Shown piece after piece: positions 24,435-33,200 of a stretch of 64,000 nucleotides of DNA (its first letter is position 1; the number at the start of each line of letters is the position of its first letter). Under the pieces are notes generated by a model. That model was given only the letters and a program-made list of their open reading frames with translations, did no database searches and had not been told where the DNA came from. This DNA comes from Corynebacterium sp. ACRPO (GTDB lineage Bacteria > Actinomycetota > Actinomycetes > Mycobacteriales > Mycobacteriaceae), in assembly GCF_022347205.1 (NCBI RefSeq), contig NZ_JAKRNE010000007.1, forward strand, positions 1 through 64,000. Direction: 5' to 3'. The translations under genes and the position numbers were made by a program.

Positions 24435-25712
24435 ATGCATTTTAATGCGGGACTCCCCACCGATGCCCTGCTGCTGGCGGCAGGCGCAACTGAAAATACA
24501 AATTCCCTCGTCTCTTTCGCCTGGATTATGGCCGCGGCCCTACTCGCGCCGCTGGTCTCTTATATGTTGGGCTACCGCCTGCCGTCGGTGGCCCTCTTGT
24601 TGATTTTCGGCATGATTATTGGCCCTTCCGTACTCGACCTCGCCGCCGAGGACGAAGGCATCGAAATGCTCAAGGAACTCGGCGTGGGCGCGTTGTTCCT
24701 CCTCGCCGGCTTTGAGATTCAAATCTCTACGCTCAAAACCAAAGAAGCCGGAACGGCCCTATCTACCTGGATTATCTGCGCCCTCGCCTGTGGCGTGGGC
24801 GCCTACTTCTTGGTGGATAACGTGCCAGGTGCCATCGTCGTTGCCTTGGCGCTGACTTCAACGGCGCTGGGCACGCTCACGCCGATGCTGAAACAGGACC
24901 GCATTCTGGGCACCAAGGTGGGCAACTCCGTGATGATTCACGGTGCCATTGGTGAGGTCGCCCCCATTACCGCCATGGCGCTGTTGCTGGGTACTCGTTC
25001 CACACTGACGACGATGATCATTTTGTTGTTCTTCATCATCATCGCCGTTGCCGTCGCCGTCATGCCAGCGGCCATCGCCTCGACCATCCCTTGGGTAAAG
25101 GCCGCCTTTATCTCCGGTGCGGGCTCCACCAACCAAACGATTTTGCGTCTTATCATCCTGATTCTGGCCATCCTCATGGCCGTAACCGCAGTCTTTGAGC
25201 TCGATATCGTGCTCGGCGCCTTTGCCGCTGGCATTATTTTGAACCGCATCATCCCGGATGAATTCCACCGCCGCCTGGAGCACCGCCTCGATGTGGTGTT
25301 TTATTCGATGCTTATTCCGGTCTTCTTTGTGGTCTCTGGCATGAGCATTAGCTGGGATACCATCGCTCATAATCCGTGGAAGGTACTGGGCATTCCAGCT
25401 CTCATCTTGGTGACCCGTGGCCTGCCCGTCTTCTTGCGCGAAAATGTTGGGCATACCGGATCTGATATTGAAACCTTCCGTGAGCGCCTCCAAGTAGGCT
25501 TGTATTCTGCCACCGGTCTGCCGATCATCGTGGCGGTGACCACCTTGGCGGTGAACTCGAAGATTATGGAACCCGAAAATGCCTCCATCTTTGTCTCTGG
25601 CGGCGCACTTACCGTCGCCCTCTTCCCATTCCTCGCCAGCCTGGTGGGCGGCAAGAAGCAGCCTGAAAAGAAGGATGAGGAATCTTCCGCCGCTGAAACT
25701 AAGGACCTATAG
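24435..25712 (+). CDS. Cation:proton antiporter (CPA2, KefB-like)
   Basis: 425 aa with about 12 hydrophobic helices. The family's conserved sections are visible: YRLPSVALLLIFGMIIGPSVL (near 47-67), the GVGALFLLAGFEIQ segment (near 88-100), and FAAGIILNRIIP (near 260). It exchanges K+ or Na+ for protons. No C-terminal TrkA domain is present; the tail is a short charged stretch. It lies 34 nt after the Fe-S reductase gene and may be cotranscribed. No strong ribosome binding site is seen. Confidence 0.87.
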   Translation: MHFNAGLPTDALLLAAGATENTNSLVSFAWIMAAALLAPLVSYMLGYRLPSVALLLIFGMIIGPSVLDLAAEDEGIEMLKELGVGALFLLAGFEIQISTLKTKEAGTALSTWIICALACGVGAYFLVDNVPGAIVVALALTSTALGTLTPMLKQDRILGTKVGNSVMIHGAIGEVAPITAMALLLGTRSTLTTMIILLFFIIIAVAVAVMPAAIASTIPWVKAAFISGAGSTNQTILRLIILILAILMAVTAVFELDIVLGAFAAGIILNRIIPDEFHRRLEHRLDVVFYSMLIPVFFVVSGMSISWDTIAHNPWKVLGIPALILVTRGLPVFLRENVGHTGSDIETFRERLQVGLYSATGLPIIVAVTTLAVNSKIMEPENASIFVSGGALTVALFPFLASLVGGKKQPEKKDEESSAAETKDL

Positions 25713-25745
25713 GCAGCGTTCGCTAAGAGCACGCCCCTAGCAGGG

Positions 25746-25757
25746 AGGAAATTTCCT
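25746..25757. promoter_or_regulatory. 12-bp palindrome over the DUF1707 gene promoter
   Basis: AGGAAATTTCCT is a perfect palindrome directly upstream of TAAACT (25756-25761), a likely -10 sitting 8 bp before the GTG start at 25770. Its position suggests an operator controlling a leaderless transcript. Confidence 0.45.
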
Positions 25758-25769
25758 AAACTGGGATGC

Positions 25770-26411
25770 GTGAGTAATAACTTTGGTTCTTCCCCTATCA
25801 ATCGGACCATGCGCCTGTCCGATTCCGAGCGCAACGATGCCATCAATGACCTCGCCCGCGCCGTGGGTGAAGGCCGGTTAACCATGGAGGAGTTCGAGGA
25901 CCGCTCGGACGACGTCATGCGCGCCCACACCCACCAAGACCTCGTGCCCATCTTTCAAGACATTCCGGCGCGTGGTTCTCACGAGGTCAAGGTCTATTCC
26001 CGCGGTGAGGTCACACGCGCCCATAATGCAGGCAAGAAACCAAAGTTTGCGACCGCACTTTCCGGTTCGGTGCTGCTTGCCGTTGCCAGCCCAACGCTTA
26101 TCGTGATGAGCGCTACCTTGAGCAACCCATGGCTTTTGCTAGGAGGCGCGGCAGCAGCCGCGCTCATCCCTATCCTGTGGATTCTGCTCTACGTTGCCAA
26201 GGTGGGCCCATCCTCGTGGCACGCCCCATCTGTACGCCAGATTGAGAAAGAACAATTGCGCGAGATTCGCGCGCTCACGGCGCATGAGCGCGCACAGCAA
26301 AAGATGATCGAAGAAAAGATGTGGGCCGATCGACGCATGCAAGCCGGCGAAATTACCGGACAGGCTATGGATCTGGCCAAGCGCAAGTTCAACGAGTGGA
26401 ATAAAAAATAG
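25770..26411 (+). CDS. DUF1707 domain membrane protein
   Basis: 213 aa. Residues about 12-65 form a DUF1707 (SHOCT-like) domain: RLSDSERNDAINDLARAVGEGRLTMEEFEDR. Two membrane helices follow (about 94-112 and 118-140), then a long basic, probably coiled-coil C-terminus (EKEQLREIRALTAHERAQQ). Start GTG 25770. The only Shine-Dalgarno-like sequence is 22 nt upstream, so the message is probably leaderless. DUF1707 proteins are common in actinobacteria and sometimes linked to envelope stress, but no biochemical role is established. Confidence 0.82.
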   Translation: MSNNFGSSPINRTMRLSDSERNDAINDLARAVGEGRLTMEEFEDRSDDVMRAHTHQDLVPIFQDIPARGSHEVKVYSRGEVTRAHNAGKKPKFATALSGSVLLAVASPTLIVMSATLSNPWLLLGGAAAAALIPILWILLYVAKVGPSSWHAPSVRQIEKEQLREIRALTAHERAQQKMIEEKMWADRRMQAGEITGQAMDLAKRKFNEWNKK

Positions 26412-26465
26412 TCATTGCCGCTGTTAAAGCGTTTTGTGTGGCTGTGATCGTGGCACAATATTCCC

Positions 26466-27695
26466 ATGACTTCTCCGAAACACCGCATCTTTGACCAGTC
26501 CGACAAGCTCAAGGGCGTCGCGTATGACATTCGCGGCGAGGTCTCTGCGGAAGCGGAACGCATGGAGCTCGATGGGCACACCATCTTGAAACTCAACACC
26601 GGTAACCCAGCCGTCTTTGGCTTCGAGGCTCCCGATGTCATCATGCGCGATATGATCGCTGCCCTGCCTACTTCCCAGGGCTATTCCACCTCCAAGGGAA
26701 TCATTTCTGCTCGTCGGTCCATTGTTACCCGCTACGAGCTTGAAGATTTTCCGCCCTTTGATATCAACGATGTCTTCTTGGGCAATGGCGTCTCCGAGCT
26801 CATCAGCATGACCACCCAGGCGCTGCTTAATAATGGCGATGAGGTTCTCATTCCGGCGCCGGATTATCCGCTGTGGACCGCAGCTACGTCCCTGGCAGGC
26901 GGTACCCCAGTGCACTACCTGTGCGATGAGGAGGACGACTGGAACCCATCGATCGAGGACATCGAGTCTAAGATCACGGATAAGACCAAGGCCATCGTGG
27001 TCATTAACCCGAATAACCCAACGGGTGCGGTCTACTCGCGCGAAGTTTTGCAGAAGATTGTCAACATCGCCCGCGAGCATAACCTGCTCATCTTGGCTGA
27101 TGAGATCTATGACCGCATTCTTTATGACGGCGCGCAGCATATCTCCATTGCTTCGCTCGCCCCAGACCTGCTCACCATCACATTTAATGGCTTGTCCAAG
27201 GCCTACCGCGTGTGTGGCTACCGCGCTGGTTGGATGGTGCTCACCGGCCCTAAACACCACGCCCGTGGCTTCATCGAGGGATTGGAGCTTCTCGCCGGAA
27301 CGCGCCTGTGCCCGAATGTGCCGGCGCAGCACGCTATCCAGGTGGCGCTAGGTGGCCGGCAGTCCATCTACGAGCTCACCGGTACCGGCGGGCGCCTTTT
27401 GCGCCAGCGCAATATTGCCTACGAAAAGCTCAACGAGATTCCGGGCGTTTCTGCGGTAAAGCCCATGGGCTCGCTCTACCTCTTCCCGCGCTTGGATCCG
27501 AACGTGTATGAGATTCATGATGATGCCAAGCTCATGCTGGATATTTTGAAGGCAGAAAAGATCCTCATGGTGCAAGGCACCGGCTTTAACTGGCCGAACC
27601 CGGATCACTTCCGCGTGGTGACGCTGCCGTGGGCATCCCAAATCGAAAACGCCATTGAGCGCCTAGGTAACTTCCTAGTGAGCTACAAGCAGTAG
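26466..27695 (+). CDS. alaT: Pyridoxal-phosphate aminotransferase, AlaT/AspC-like
   Basis: 409 aa, fold-type I aminotransferase making alanine from pyruvate and glutamate or a related amino acid. Visible: substrate region LNTGNPAVFGFEAP, the VVINPNNPTGAVYS segment (near 180), LADEIYDRILYDG with the cofactor-binding Asp and Tyr (near 212), and the Schiff-base Lys in FNGLSKAYRVCGYRAGW (near 245). Adjacency to an Rv0338c-like gene mirrors the M. tuberculosis pair Rv0337c-Rv0338c. In C. glutamicum AlaT is the pyruvate aminotransferase. The exact substrate preference cannot be read from sequence. Confidence 0.88.
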   Translation: MTSPKHRIFDQSDKLKGVAYDIRGEVSAEAERMELDGHTILKLNTGNPAVFGFEAPDVIMRDMIAALPTSQGYSTSKGIISARRSIVTRYELEDFPPFDINDVFLGNGVSELISMTTQALLNNGDEVLIPAPDYPLWTAATSLAGGTPVHYLCDEEDDWNPSIEDIESKITDKTKAIVVINPNNPTGAVYSREVLQKIVNIAREHNLLILADEIYDRILYDGAQHISIASLAPDLLTITFNGLSKAYRVCGYRAGWMVLTGPKHHARGFIEGLELLAGTRLCPNVPAQHAIQVALGGRQSIYELTGTGGRLLRQRNIAYEKLNEIPGVSAVKPMGSLYLFPRLDPNVYEIHDDAKLMLDILKAEKILMVQGTGFNWPNPDHFRVVTLPWASQIENAIERLGNFLVSYKQ

Positions 27696-27743
27696 TTTCC
27701 CACCAGTTGCTAACGATAGTGATAATCCATAACAATATGGTGC

Positions 27744-29003
27744 ATGGGAAGACATTCTGCGGGACCTAAACCTCAGCCGACCCCTAGTTCATGGCGTCGG
27801 CTCTCTGCTTCGATAACTCAGCATCCATGGCGATTAACTTTGCTCGGTGTGCTCGTCACAGCGCTTATTGCCACCATTGCGGGCATGGCAGTGCTGTGGC
27901 CTCAGAGTCCAGCTTCCGAGCACACCTCCACTGAGTTTCAGCAAACCTATGCCCTCAACCACCCACAGGTGGAGGGCACGGTCGATACGACAGACCACTC
28001 GGCTTGCCAATCGGAACTTACTGGGCAGGCCTTCGATACGCCGCCACTTATTCCTGGGACTGAGGAAGTGCAGTGCGACCGTGCCCTAGTCAACATCACC
28101 TCCGGCGAGGACGAAGGACGCATGACCCAATTGGTCACCTACGGCAATGCCGGCGATCCGCAGCTCAAACCGGGCGACAACATTGTTCTTTCCAAGGCTA
28201 ATGACCCTTCCGGTGCTGTGTCCTATGCTTTCGCTGATTATCAGCGCACCGGAAACCTAGCTCTGTGGGCAGTTATCGTGGCCGTCGTCATTATCGCTTT
28301 TGCGGCCTGGCATGGCGTGCGCGCCCTTATCGGCTTGACGCTCAGCCTAGGCGTGATCTTTGCGTTCCTCGTCCCCGCTCTTATCGACGCCCATAACCCC
28401 CTCTGGTCCGCCCTTGTTGCCTGTTCCGCCATCATTCTGTTCGCCGTTCCTCTCGTCCATGGACTGAATTGGAAATCGGCATCGGCGGTGGGCGGCTCCC
28501 TTATCGCTCTCATTCTTGCAGCAGCGTTAGCGTGGGCCGCTATCGATAGTTCGCAGCTACAAGGCTATAGTTCCGAGGACAACCTGAAGCTACTTCTTTA
28601 TATGCCCAACGTGTCCATCGTGGGCGTGCTCTTATGCGGTTTTGTGGTCGGTGCCTTGGGCAGCCTTGCCGACGCCGCCGTGGCCCAAGCATCCACCATT
28701 ACCGAACTCCACGGAGCGGACCCTGATGCTCGCCCTTCACAGCTTTTCCTCTCCGCAATGAAGGTGGGCCGCGACCATATTGCCTCAATGGTTTATACGC
28801 TAATTCTGACCTATACCGGTGCGACCTTGCCACTGCTCATGTTGATCACCGCAGCGGAGCGCCCCGCAGGCCAGATTTTAAGCAGCGATCTCGTCGCAAC
28901 GGAGCTGCTGCGTTCCGGAGTAGGTGCGATGGCATTGACCCTCGCGGTTCCCATCACTACAGCCATTGCAGCTTTCACAGTGCCACAGCGCGCACAATCT
29001 TAG
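27744..29003 (+). CDS. YibE/F family membrane protein
   Basis: 419 aa. A basic N-terminus, helix at about 34-54, an extracellular beta domain (about 60-165) with two Cys, then seven or so helices in the YibE/F region: GVRALIGLTLSLGVIFAFLVPAL (near 192), FVVGALGSLADAAVAQAST (near 297), AMKVGRDHIASMVYTLILTYTGA (near 335). The function of YibE/F is unknown; a transport role is assumed. ATG 27744 lacks a clear ribosome binding site. A perfect bidirectional terminator follows. Confidence 0.88.
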   Translation: MGRHSAGPKPQPTPSSWRRLSASITQHPWRLTLLGVLVTALIATIAGMAVLWPQSPASEHTSTEFQQTYALNHPQVEGTVDTTDHSACQSELTGQAFDTPPLIPGTEEVQCDRALVNITSGEDEGRMTQLVTYGNAGDPQLKPGDNIVLSKANDPSGAVSYAFADYQRTGNLALWAVIVAVVIIAFAAWHGVRALIGLTLSLGVIFAFLVPALIDAHNPLWSALVACSAIILFAVPLVHGLNWKSASAVGGSLIALILAAALAWAAIDSSQLQGYSSEDNLKLLLYMPNVSIVGVLLCGFVVGALGSLADAAVAQASTITELHGADPDARPSQLFLSAMKVGRDHIASMVYTLILTYTGATLPLLMLITAAERPAGQILSSDLVATELLRSGVGAMALTLAVPITTAIAAFTVPQRAQS

Positions 29004-29016
29004 GGCCCTTATGCAG

Positions 29017-29053
29017 AAGGCTGAGCAGCGCAATAATCACGCTGCTCAGCCTT
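29017..29053. terminator. Bidirectional terminator between YibE/F gene and ugd
   Basis: AAGGCTGAGCAGCG (29017-29030) and its exact complement (29040-29053) surround a 9-nt loop, with TTTG on one side. It ends both convergent genes. Confidence 0.88.
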
Positions 29054-29074
29054 TGTATCTCAGAAGTAGAGGAC

Positions 29075-30397
29075 CTAGAGGGTGCGCCCCAAGGCCTCGA
29101 CCTTCCAGCCCGCCTGCTGCCAGTCTGCGACAGGCAGCACATTGCGGCCATCGATAATGTGCTTATTGTCCACAAGCTGGCCCGCCTGCTGCGGATCCAA
29201 TTCTTTGAACTGCTTCCACTCGGTAGCCAAAATCACCAGTTCAGCCTCGCGCAGGGCATCGTCAGTGTCCGCGGCGTAATCCAAGGTTGGGAATACCTTC
29301 TTGGCGTTGTCCATGCCTTCTGGGTCATAGACGGTTACTGCCGCGCCAGCCAGCGACAGGGAACCGGCTACGGCAAGGGCGGGCGAATCGCGCACGTCAT
29401 CGGAATTCGGCTTAAACGCACAGCCCAATACGGTCACGCGGTGGCCAAGCAGGGAGCCATTGAAGGCTTCCTTGGCAAGGTCCACCACGCGGTCACGGCG
29501 GCGCATATTGATAGCATCCACCTCACGCAGGAAGGTCAGCGCCTGGTCGGCGCCAAGCTCGCCAGCACGGGCCATGAAGGCGCGAATATCCTTGGGCAGG
29601 CAGCCGCCACCAAAGCCGAGGCCGGCGCCAAGGAACTTGCGGCCGATGCGCTCGTCGAGCCCAATGGCGTCGGCAAGAGCGGTAACGTCCGCGCCTGCAA
29701 TCTCGCAGATCTCAGAAACGGCGTTGATAAAGGAAATCTTGGTGGCCAGGAACGCATTAGCGGAGACCTTGACCAGCTCGGCGGTCTGCCAATCCGTCAC
29801 GATGAATGGGGTGTCCTGCGATAGCGGCTGAGCATAAACCTCGCGCGCTACCTCTTCGGCACGGCTTTCGCCCTCGCGCACACCGAGAACGATGCGGTCT
29901 GGGGTGATGGTGTCCTTGACGGCATACCCCTCACGCAGGAACTCCGGGTTCCATGCGATTTCCACGGTGGTGCCTTCTGGGGCAAGCTCATTGGCTAGCT
30001 CTTGGAGCTCCGCCGCGGTTCCTACCGGAACGGTGGACTTACCAAAGATGATGTGATCGCCCTTGAGCTTGGGCACCAGATCCGTGATCACGGCCTTCAC
30101 GTAGGTCATATCGGCCGCATAGGAACCGCGGCGCTGCGGGGTACCTACGCCCAAAAAGTGCAGGTTGCCGAACGCGGCTGCTTCTTCATAGTCCGTGCTG
30201 AAGTCGAGGCGGCCGGCCTCGATATTGCGCTCGAGAACCTCCGGCAGGCCCGGTTCATAGAACGGAACCTTGCCCGATCTAAGAGCGGAAATTTTATTGT
30301 CATCTACGTCCACGCCTAGTACTTCATGGCCGAGCTCGGCCATGCAGGCAGCATGGGTTGCACCCAAGTATCCGGTGCCGATTACAGTCATACGCAT
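29075..30397 (-). CDS. ugd: UDP-glucose 6-dehydrogenase
   Basis: 440 aa; oxidises UDP-glucose to UDP-glucuronate with two NAD+. Rossmann start MTVIGTGYLGATHAACMAELG, then VGTPQRR, ISFINAVSEICE, the GLGFGGGCLPKDIRAF stretch with the catalytic Cys (near 263), and VLGCAFKPNSDDVRDSPAL. The order ugd-dcd matches Rv0322-Rv0321. UDP-glucuronate may feed envelope glycolipids. TAATAT at 30406-30411 lies 8 nt before ATG 30397, so the message is probably leaderless. A second ATG two codons later is possible. Confidence 0.94.
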   Translation of the reverse strand: MRMTVIGTGYLGATHAACMAELGHEVLGVDVDDNKISALRSGKVPFYEPGLPEVLERNIEAGRLDFSTDYEEAAAFGNLHFLGVGTPQRRGSYAADMTYVKAVITDLVPKLKGDHIIFGKSTVPVGTAAELQELANELAPEGTTVEIAWNPEFLREGYAVKDTITPDRIVLGVREGESRAEEVAREVYAQPLSQDTPFIVTDWQTAELVKVSANAFLATKISFINAVSEICEIAGADVTALADAIGLDERIGRKFLGAGLGFGGGCLPKDIRAFMARAGELGADQALTFLREVDAINMRRRDRVVDLAKEAFNGSLLGHRVTVLGCAFKPNSDDVRDSPALAVAGSLSLAGAAVTVYDPEGMDNAKKVFPTLDYAADTDDALREAELVILATEWKQFKELDPQQAGQLVDNKHIIDGRNVLPVADWQQAGWKVEALGRTL

Positions 30398-30439
30398 AAA
30401 GCCCCATATTAGAGGCTCTATGTGAATGCCGGTTTAAGC

Positions 30440-31003
30440 CTATCGAAAATTCAGGTAAGACTTCGATGGCGTCGGGCCGCGCTGCCCCTGGTACTTCGAG
30501 CCCAGCGAGCCGGTGCCATATGGGCTTTCCGCTGGTGAAGTCATCTTGAAGATTGCCAGCTGACCCACCTTCATGCCCGGCCACAGGGCGATAGGCAGGT
30601 TGGCGGTATTAGAAAGCTCGAGCGTGATGTGGCCGGAAAAACCTGGATCAATAAAGCCCGCGGTGGAGTGGGTCAACAATCCCAGGCGGCCGAGGGAAGA
30701 CTTGCCCTCCAAGCGACCGGCCAAGTCTGCCGGCAAGGTGAATTTTTCCAGCGTGGCACCCAGCACGAACTCGCCTGGGTGCAGGATGAAGGACTGATCT
30801 TCTTCTACTTCCACCAAGGTGGTGAGGTCCGGCATTTCCTCTTTGGGGTCAATATGCGTGTACCGCGAGTTATTGAAGACTCGGAAATACTTATCCAGGC
30901 GCACATCTACGGACGAGGGCTGGATAAGTTCGCTGTCGAAGGGCTCGATGCCCAGTTCTTCGGCGTCAATGGCGGCACGGATATCACGATCTGAAAGAAG
31001 CAC
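30440..31003 (-). CDS. dcd: dCTP deaminase (probably bifunctional dCTP deaminase/dUTPase)
   Basis: 187 aa from GTG 31003 ([12 protein letters not shown], matching the usual beginning of the family); ATG 31021, six codons upstream, is also possible. Makes dUMP precursors from dCTP. Key segments: [17 protein letters not shown] (near 27), [40 protein letters not shown] (near 113) with the nucleotide-binding Ser-Ser-Gly-like loop and catalytic Glu. Mycobacterial orthologues also hydrolyse dUTP, and this may hold here. The tRNA gene is divergent upstream. Confidence 0.93.
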   Translation of the reverse strand: MLLSDRDIRAAIDAEELGIEPFDSELIQPSSVDVRLDKYFRVFNNSRYTHIDPKEEMPDLTTLVEVEEDQSFILHPGEFVLGATLEKFTLPADLAGRLEGKSSLGRLGLLTHSTAGFIDPGFSGHITLELSNTANLPIALWPGMKVGQLAIFKMTSPAESPYGTGSLGSKYQGQRGPTPSKSYLNFR

Positions 31004-31068
31004 GGCCCCAATTCTACTCATGCCGAAGGCCGCGGTGTATAGTAGGCCGGAGCGTGCAAGCGCGCAGT

Positions 31069-31142
31069 GCCGACGTAGTTTAATGGTAGAACTGCAGCTT
31101 CCCAAGCTGCTAGCGCGGGTTCGATTCCCGTCGTCGGCTCCA
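31069..31142 (+). tRNA. tRNA-Gly (anticodon CCC)
   Basis: Full cloverleaf: acceptor GCCGACG with CGTCGGC, D-loop TAGTTTAATGGTAGA, anticodon stem GCAGC/GCTGC around TTCCCAA (anticodon CCC, reads GGG), T-arm GCGGGTTCGATTCCCGT, discriminator T at 31139. CCA is encoded at 31140-31142. Confidence 0.95.
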
Positions 31143-31164
31143 ATTTTCGGGGGACAATATCGTG

Positions 31165-31464
31165 CTAGTCAGTAGCGCTTAGCCACTGGGCCAGTTCTTT
31201 TTGTGCTCGTTCTACCCCGCCTGGATAGTGTGCTTCCAACTCTGCGGCGGCTGGTTCGAAGAATTTCTCTGTGAGCGCGGCTAGGTCGCGCTCAGGAACG
31301 GTGCCACGGATGTCCTCTAGCGGGGCGCGGAACGTCATCCCACAATCGGTGCGGCGCTGATATCCGCGCCAGTCTTCGCTGTAGATACGAAGTTCTGCCC
31401 CGCGCAGGTTGGACTCAATGACCACGTTGCCGAATATGAGCGTGGTAAGGGTTCGTTCTTCCAT
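31165..31464 (-). CDS. Uncharacterised small protein (99 aa)
   Basis: Soluble, without signal peptide or membrane helix; mixed alpha-beta composition ([26 protein letters not shown]..., then an acidic C-terminal half with [17 protein letters not shown]). No family recognised. It lies 13 nt downstream of the VanW gene on the same strand, so it may be cotranscribed. The low third-codon GC compared with neighbours makes it slightly less certain, but the length and reading direction fit a real gene. Confidence 0.6.
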   Translation of the reverse strand: MEERTLTTLIFGNVVIESNLRGAELRIYSEDWRGYQRRTDCGMTFRAPLEDIRGTVPERDLAALTEKFFEPAAAELEAHYPGGVERAQKELAQWLSATD

Positions 31465-31477
31465 AGCGCCGAGGCTA

Positions 31478-33166
31478 CTAGCCGCAGCGGACGATGGGCT
31501 GCGGGTCGTAAACCGTGGTGGTGGTCTCGCGGGAAAGCTCCTTGCCCCCTAGGTCCTTGATGATGCGGGTATCGGACGTCGTAAAGCCCGGCGCGCCAGA
31601 AGAAGGCGAGCAGTCGCTGCCGGGCACGGACATAGGTTGTGGGTCGGTCTTAGCCCAGCGGCCGTTGTTCACAGACTCGACGTCGACGGTCTTGGTGCCC
31701 TTCAAACGCACGGTAATCTTGTCGCCCCCGAAGTCGGTCTCAATGCGGACCGGGGTGTTGAAGGTATTGGTGAACTGCAGGTCGATGGCGCCTTCGTAAA
31801 CGGTGGCTTCGCGGCCGGCGGGGTAGCGCGAAATGTAGTACGAGTGCGGGGTGTGGGCGGTATCTTCCATGCCCGCAAAGTAGGCAGCGTTGTACAAGGT
31901 GGTGGCGAACTGGGAGATGCCGCCGCCGACGGCGGAACCGGAGTGTCCGTCAATAATGATGCCGGATTCCACGTAGCCCTGGGCAGTACCGCGCGGGCCG
32001 GTGTGGCCGTTGAGGGAGAAGGTCTCGCCCGGGTTGACCACGGCACCGTTGACCTGCTGGGCCACCAATTCGATGTTCTTGCCCGAGGCAGCCGAGTAGC
32101 CCTCGGTGGTGAACTCACCGACGGTATCGTTGAAGGTCGCCTTCTTGGCATCGTCGGTGGTGAACTTGGCTGGGTCCGGCTTATAGGTAGCGTCCCACTC
32201 GCGGTCATCGCCGGTCACGCGCTTGTCAAAGTCCTTCATGGTCGGCTCCCAGTCGATGATCTCGCCGTCTTCGGACGGGGTGATCTGCTTGTCGTTGCCG
32301 TTGAAGGAAATCTTGGCATTTACGCCGGGGACATCGGCGCCCTCGGAGCGCTCGGCCAACAGCTCCTGCGCGCGGTTGGTATCCACGGCGAGCTTGAGCT
32401 TACCGTCCTTCTTTTCAATGCTGGTGAACTGGGAGATTTCCGGCTTATTCAGGGTAGCGGTGACATTATTCTTGGCCTTCAAGGTAATGGGATTATCCAG
32501 CGCCTTGGCGGCATCGCCGGTGCGCATGGCCTCGATAGCTTCATCATTGATGGCTGGCTCTACCTCTTCTGGGTCCACGTCTACGCCCTCGGAATCGAGC
32601 CAATTATCCGTAACTGCATTGTGCAGGGTGCCGGCATCCACGGTTTGGCCGAGCTTGGGGTCGGTGACCTTGAGCTCACCATTGTTGAGCTCCAACATGC
32701 CATCGACTGGATCGGTGGAGAGCTCCTTCTTCACGCGGTCCAGAGCCGGTTGCAGCTGGGCCTCATCCACGTTGGTCTCTACCGGAATATCCCGGGTGGG
32801 GCGGAAGAAGCTATACAGGCGGGTAAAAGGATTGAGGGAAGGCTCCTCAATATTGTCCACGGCGCGCTGGTTATCCAGCGCAAGGCCGGACTCGGAAGGG
32901 ACGAGTTCCGTGTGGAGGTCGCCGGAGGTGACGCTCACAGGCTCGGTTTCTACGCCCACCAGTTCATCTTCGAGCTTCTCCACGGCGGCGGTGCGATCCA
33001 TGGCGGAGATATCCACGCCGTTGACGGAAACGGCGCGCGGAATCTTGTCCTGGTTTGCTGCGACATCCCAGGCATAAGCAATACCCGCGATCAGGACAAG
33101 GCCGACCAATACGCCGAGCGCGATGAGCCAGCCTTTAGCACCGTTTTTTCCTTCTGCCTTTTTCAC
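31478..33166 (-). CDS. VanW family protein with peptidoglycan-binding-like domains (YoaR type)
   Basis: 562 aa. A short basic N-terminus and membrane anchor (12-33), two PG_binding_4-type domains (about 45-175 and 205-330) with a linker, then a VanW domain (about 360-500): GEFTTEGYSAASGKNIELVAQQ, NPGETFSLNGHTGPR, GGGISQFATTLYNAAYFAG, SYYISRYPAGREATVYEG. The C-terminus has two Cys that may form a disulfide. Such proteins sit outside the membrane and are thought to act on or bind cell-wall peptides; the VanW reaction is not known. The gene stands before the NagZ-like lipoprotein gene in the transcription direction, fitting wall metabolism. Confidence 0.88.
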   Translation of the reverse strand: MKKAEGKNGAKGWLIALGVLVGLVLIAGIAYAWDVAANQDKIPRAVSVNGVDISAMDRTAAVEKLEDELVGVETEPVSVTSGDLHTELVPSESGLALDNQRAVDNIEEPSLNPFTRLYSFFRPTRDIPVETNVDEAQLQPALDRVKKELSTDPVDGMLELNNGELKVTDPKLGQTVDAGTLHNAVTDNWLDSEGVDVDPEEVEPAINDEAIEAMRTGDAAKALDNPITLKAKNNVTATLNKPEISQFTSIEKKDGKLKLAVDTNRAQELLAERSEGADVPGVNAKISFNGNDKQITPSEDGEIIDWEPTMKDFDKRVTGDDREWDATYKPDPAKFTTDDAKKATFNDTVGEFTTEGYSAASGKNIELVAQQVNGAVVNPGETFSLNGHTGPRGTAQGYVESGIIIDGHSGSAVGGGISQFATTLYNAAYFAGMEDTAHTPHSYYISRYPAGREATVYEGAIDLQFTNTFNTPVRIETDFGGDKITVRLKGTKTVDVESVNNGRWAKTDPQPMSVPGSDCSPSSGAPGFTTSDTRIIKDLGGKELSRETTTTVYDPQPIVRCG

Positions 33167-33200
33167 GCCTTAAAGGTTAACGGTTTTAGTGGCATTTTTC

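Noticed and set aside
23495-24460. 321-codon minus-strand frame with Arg/Cys/Trp-rich repeats
   Set aside because: Antisense of the Ala/Pro codons of the Fe-S reductase tail; repetition comes from the plus-strand repeat.
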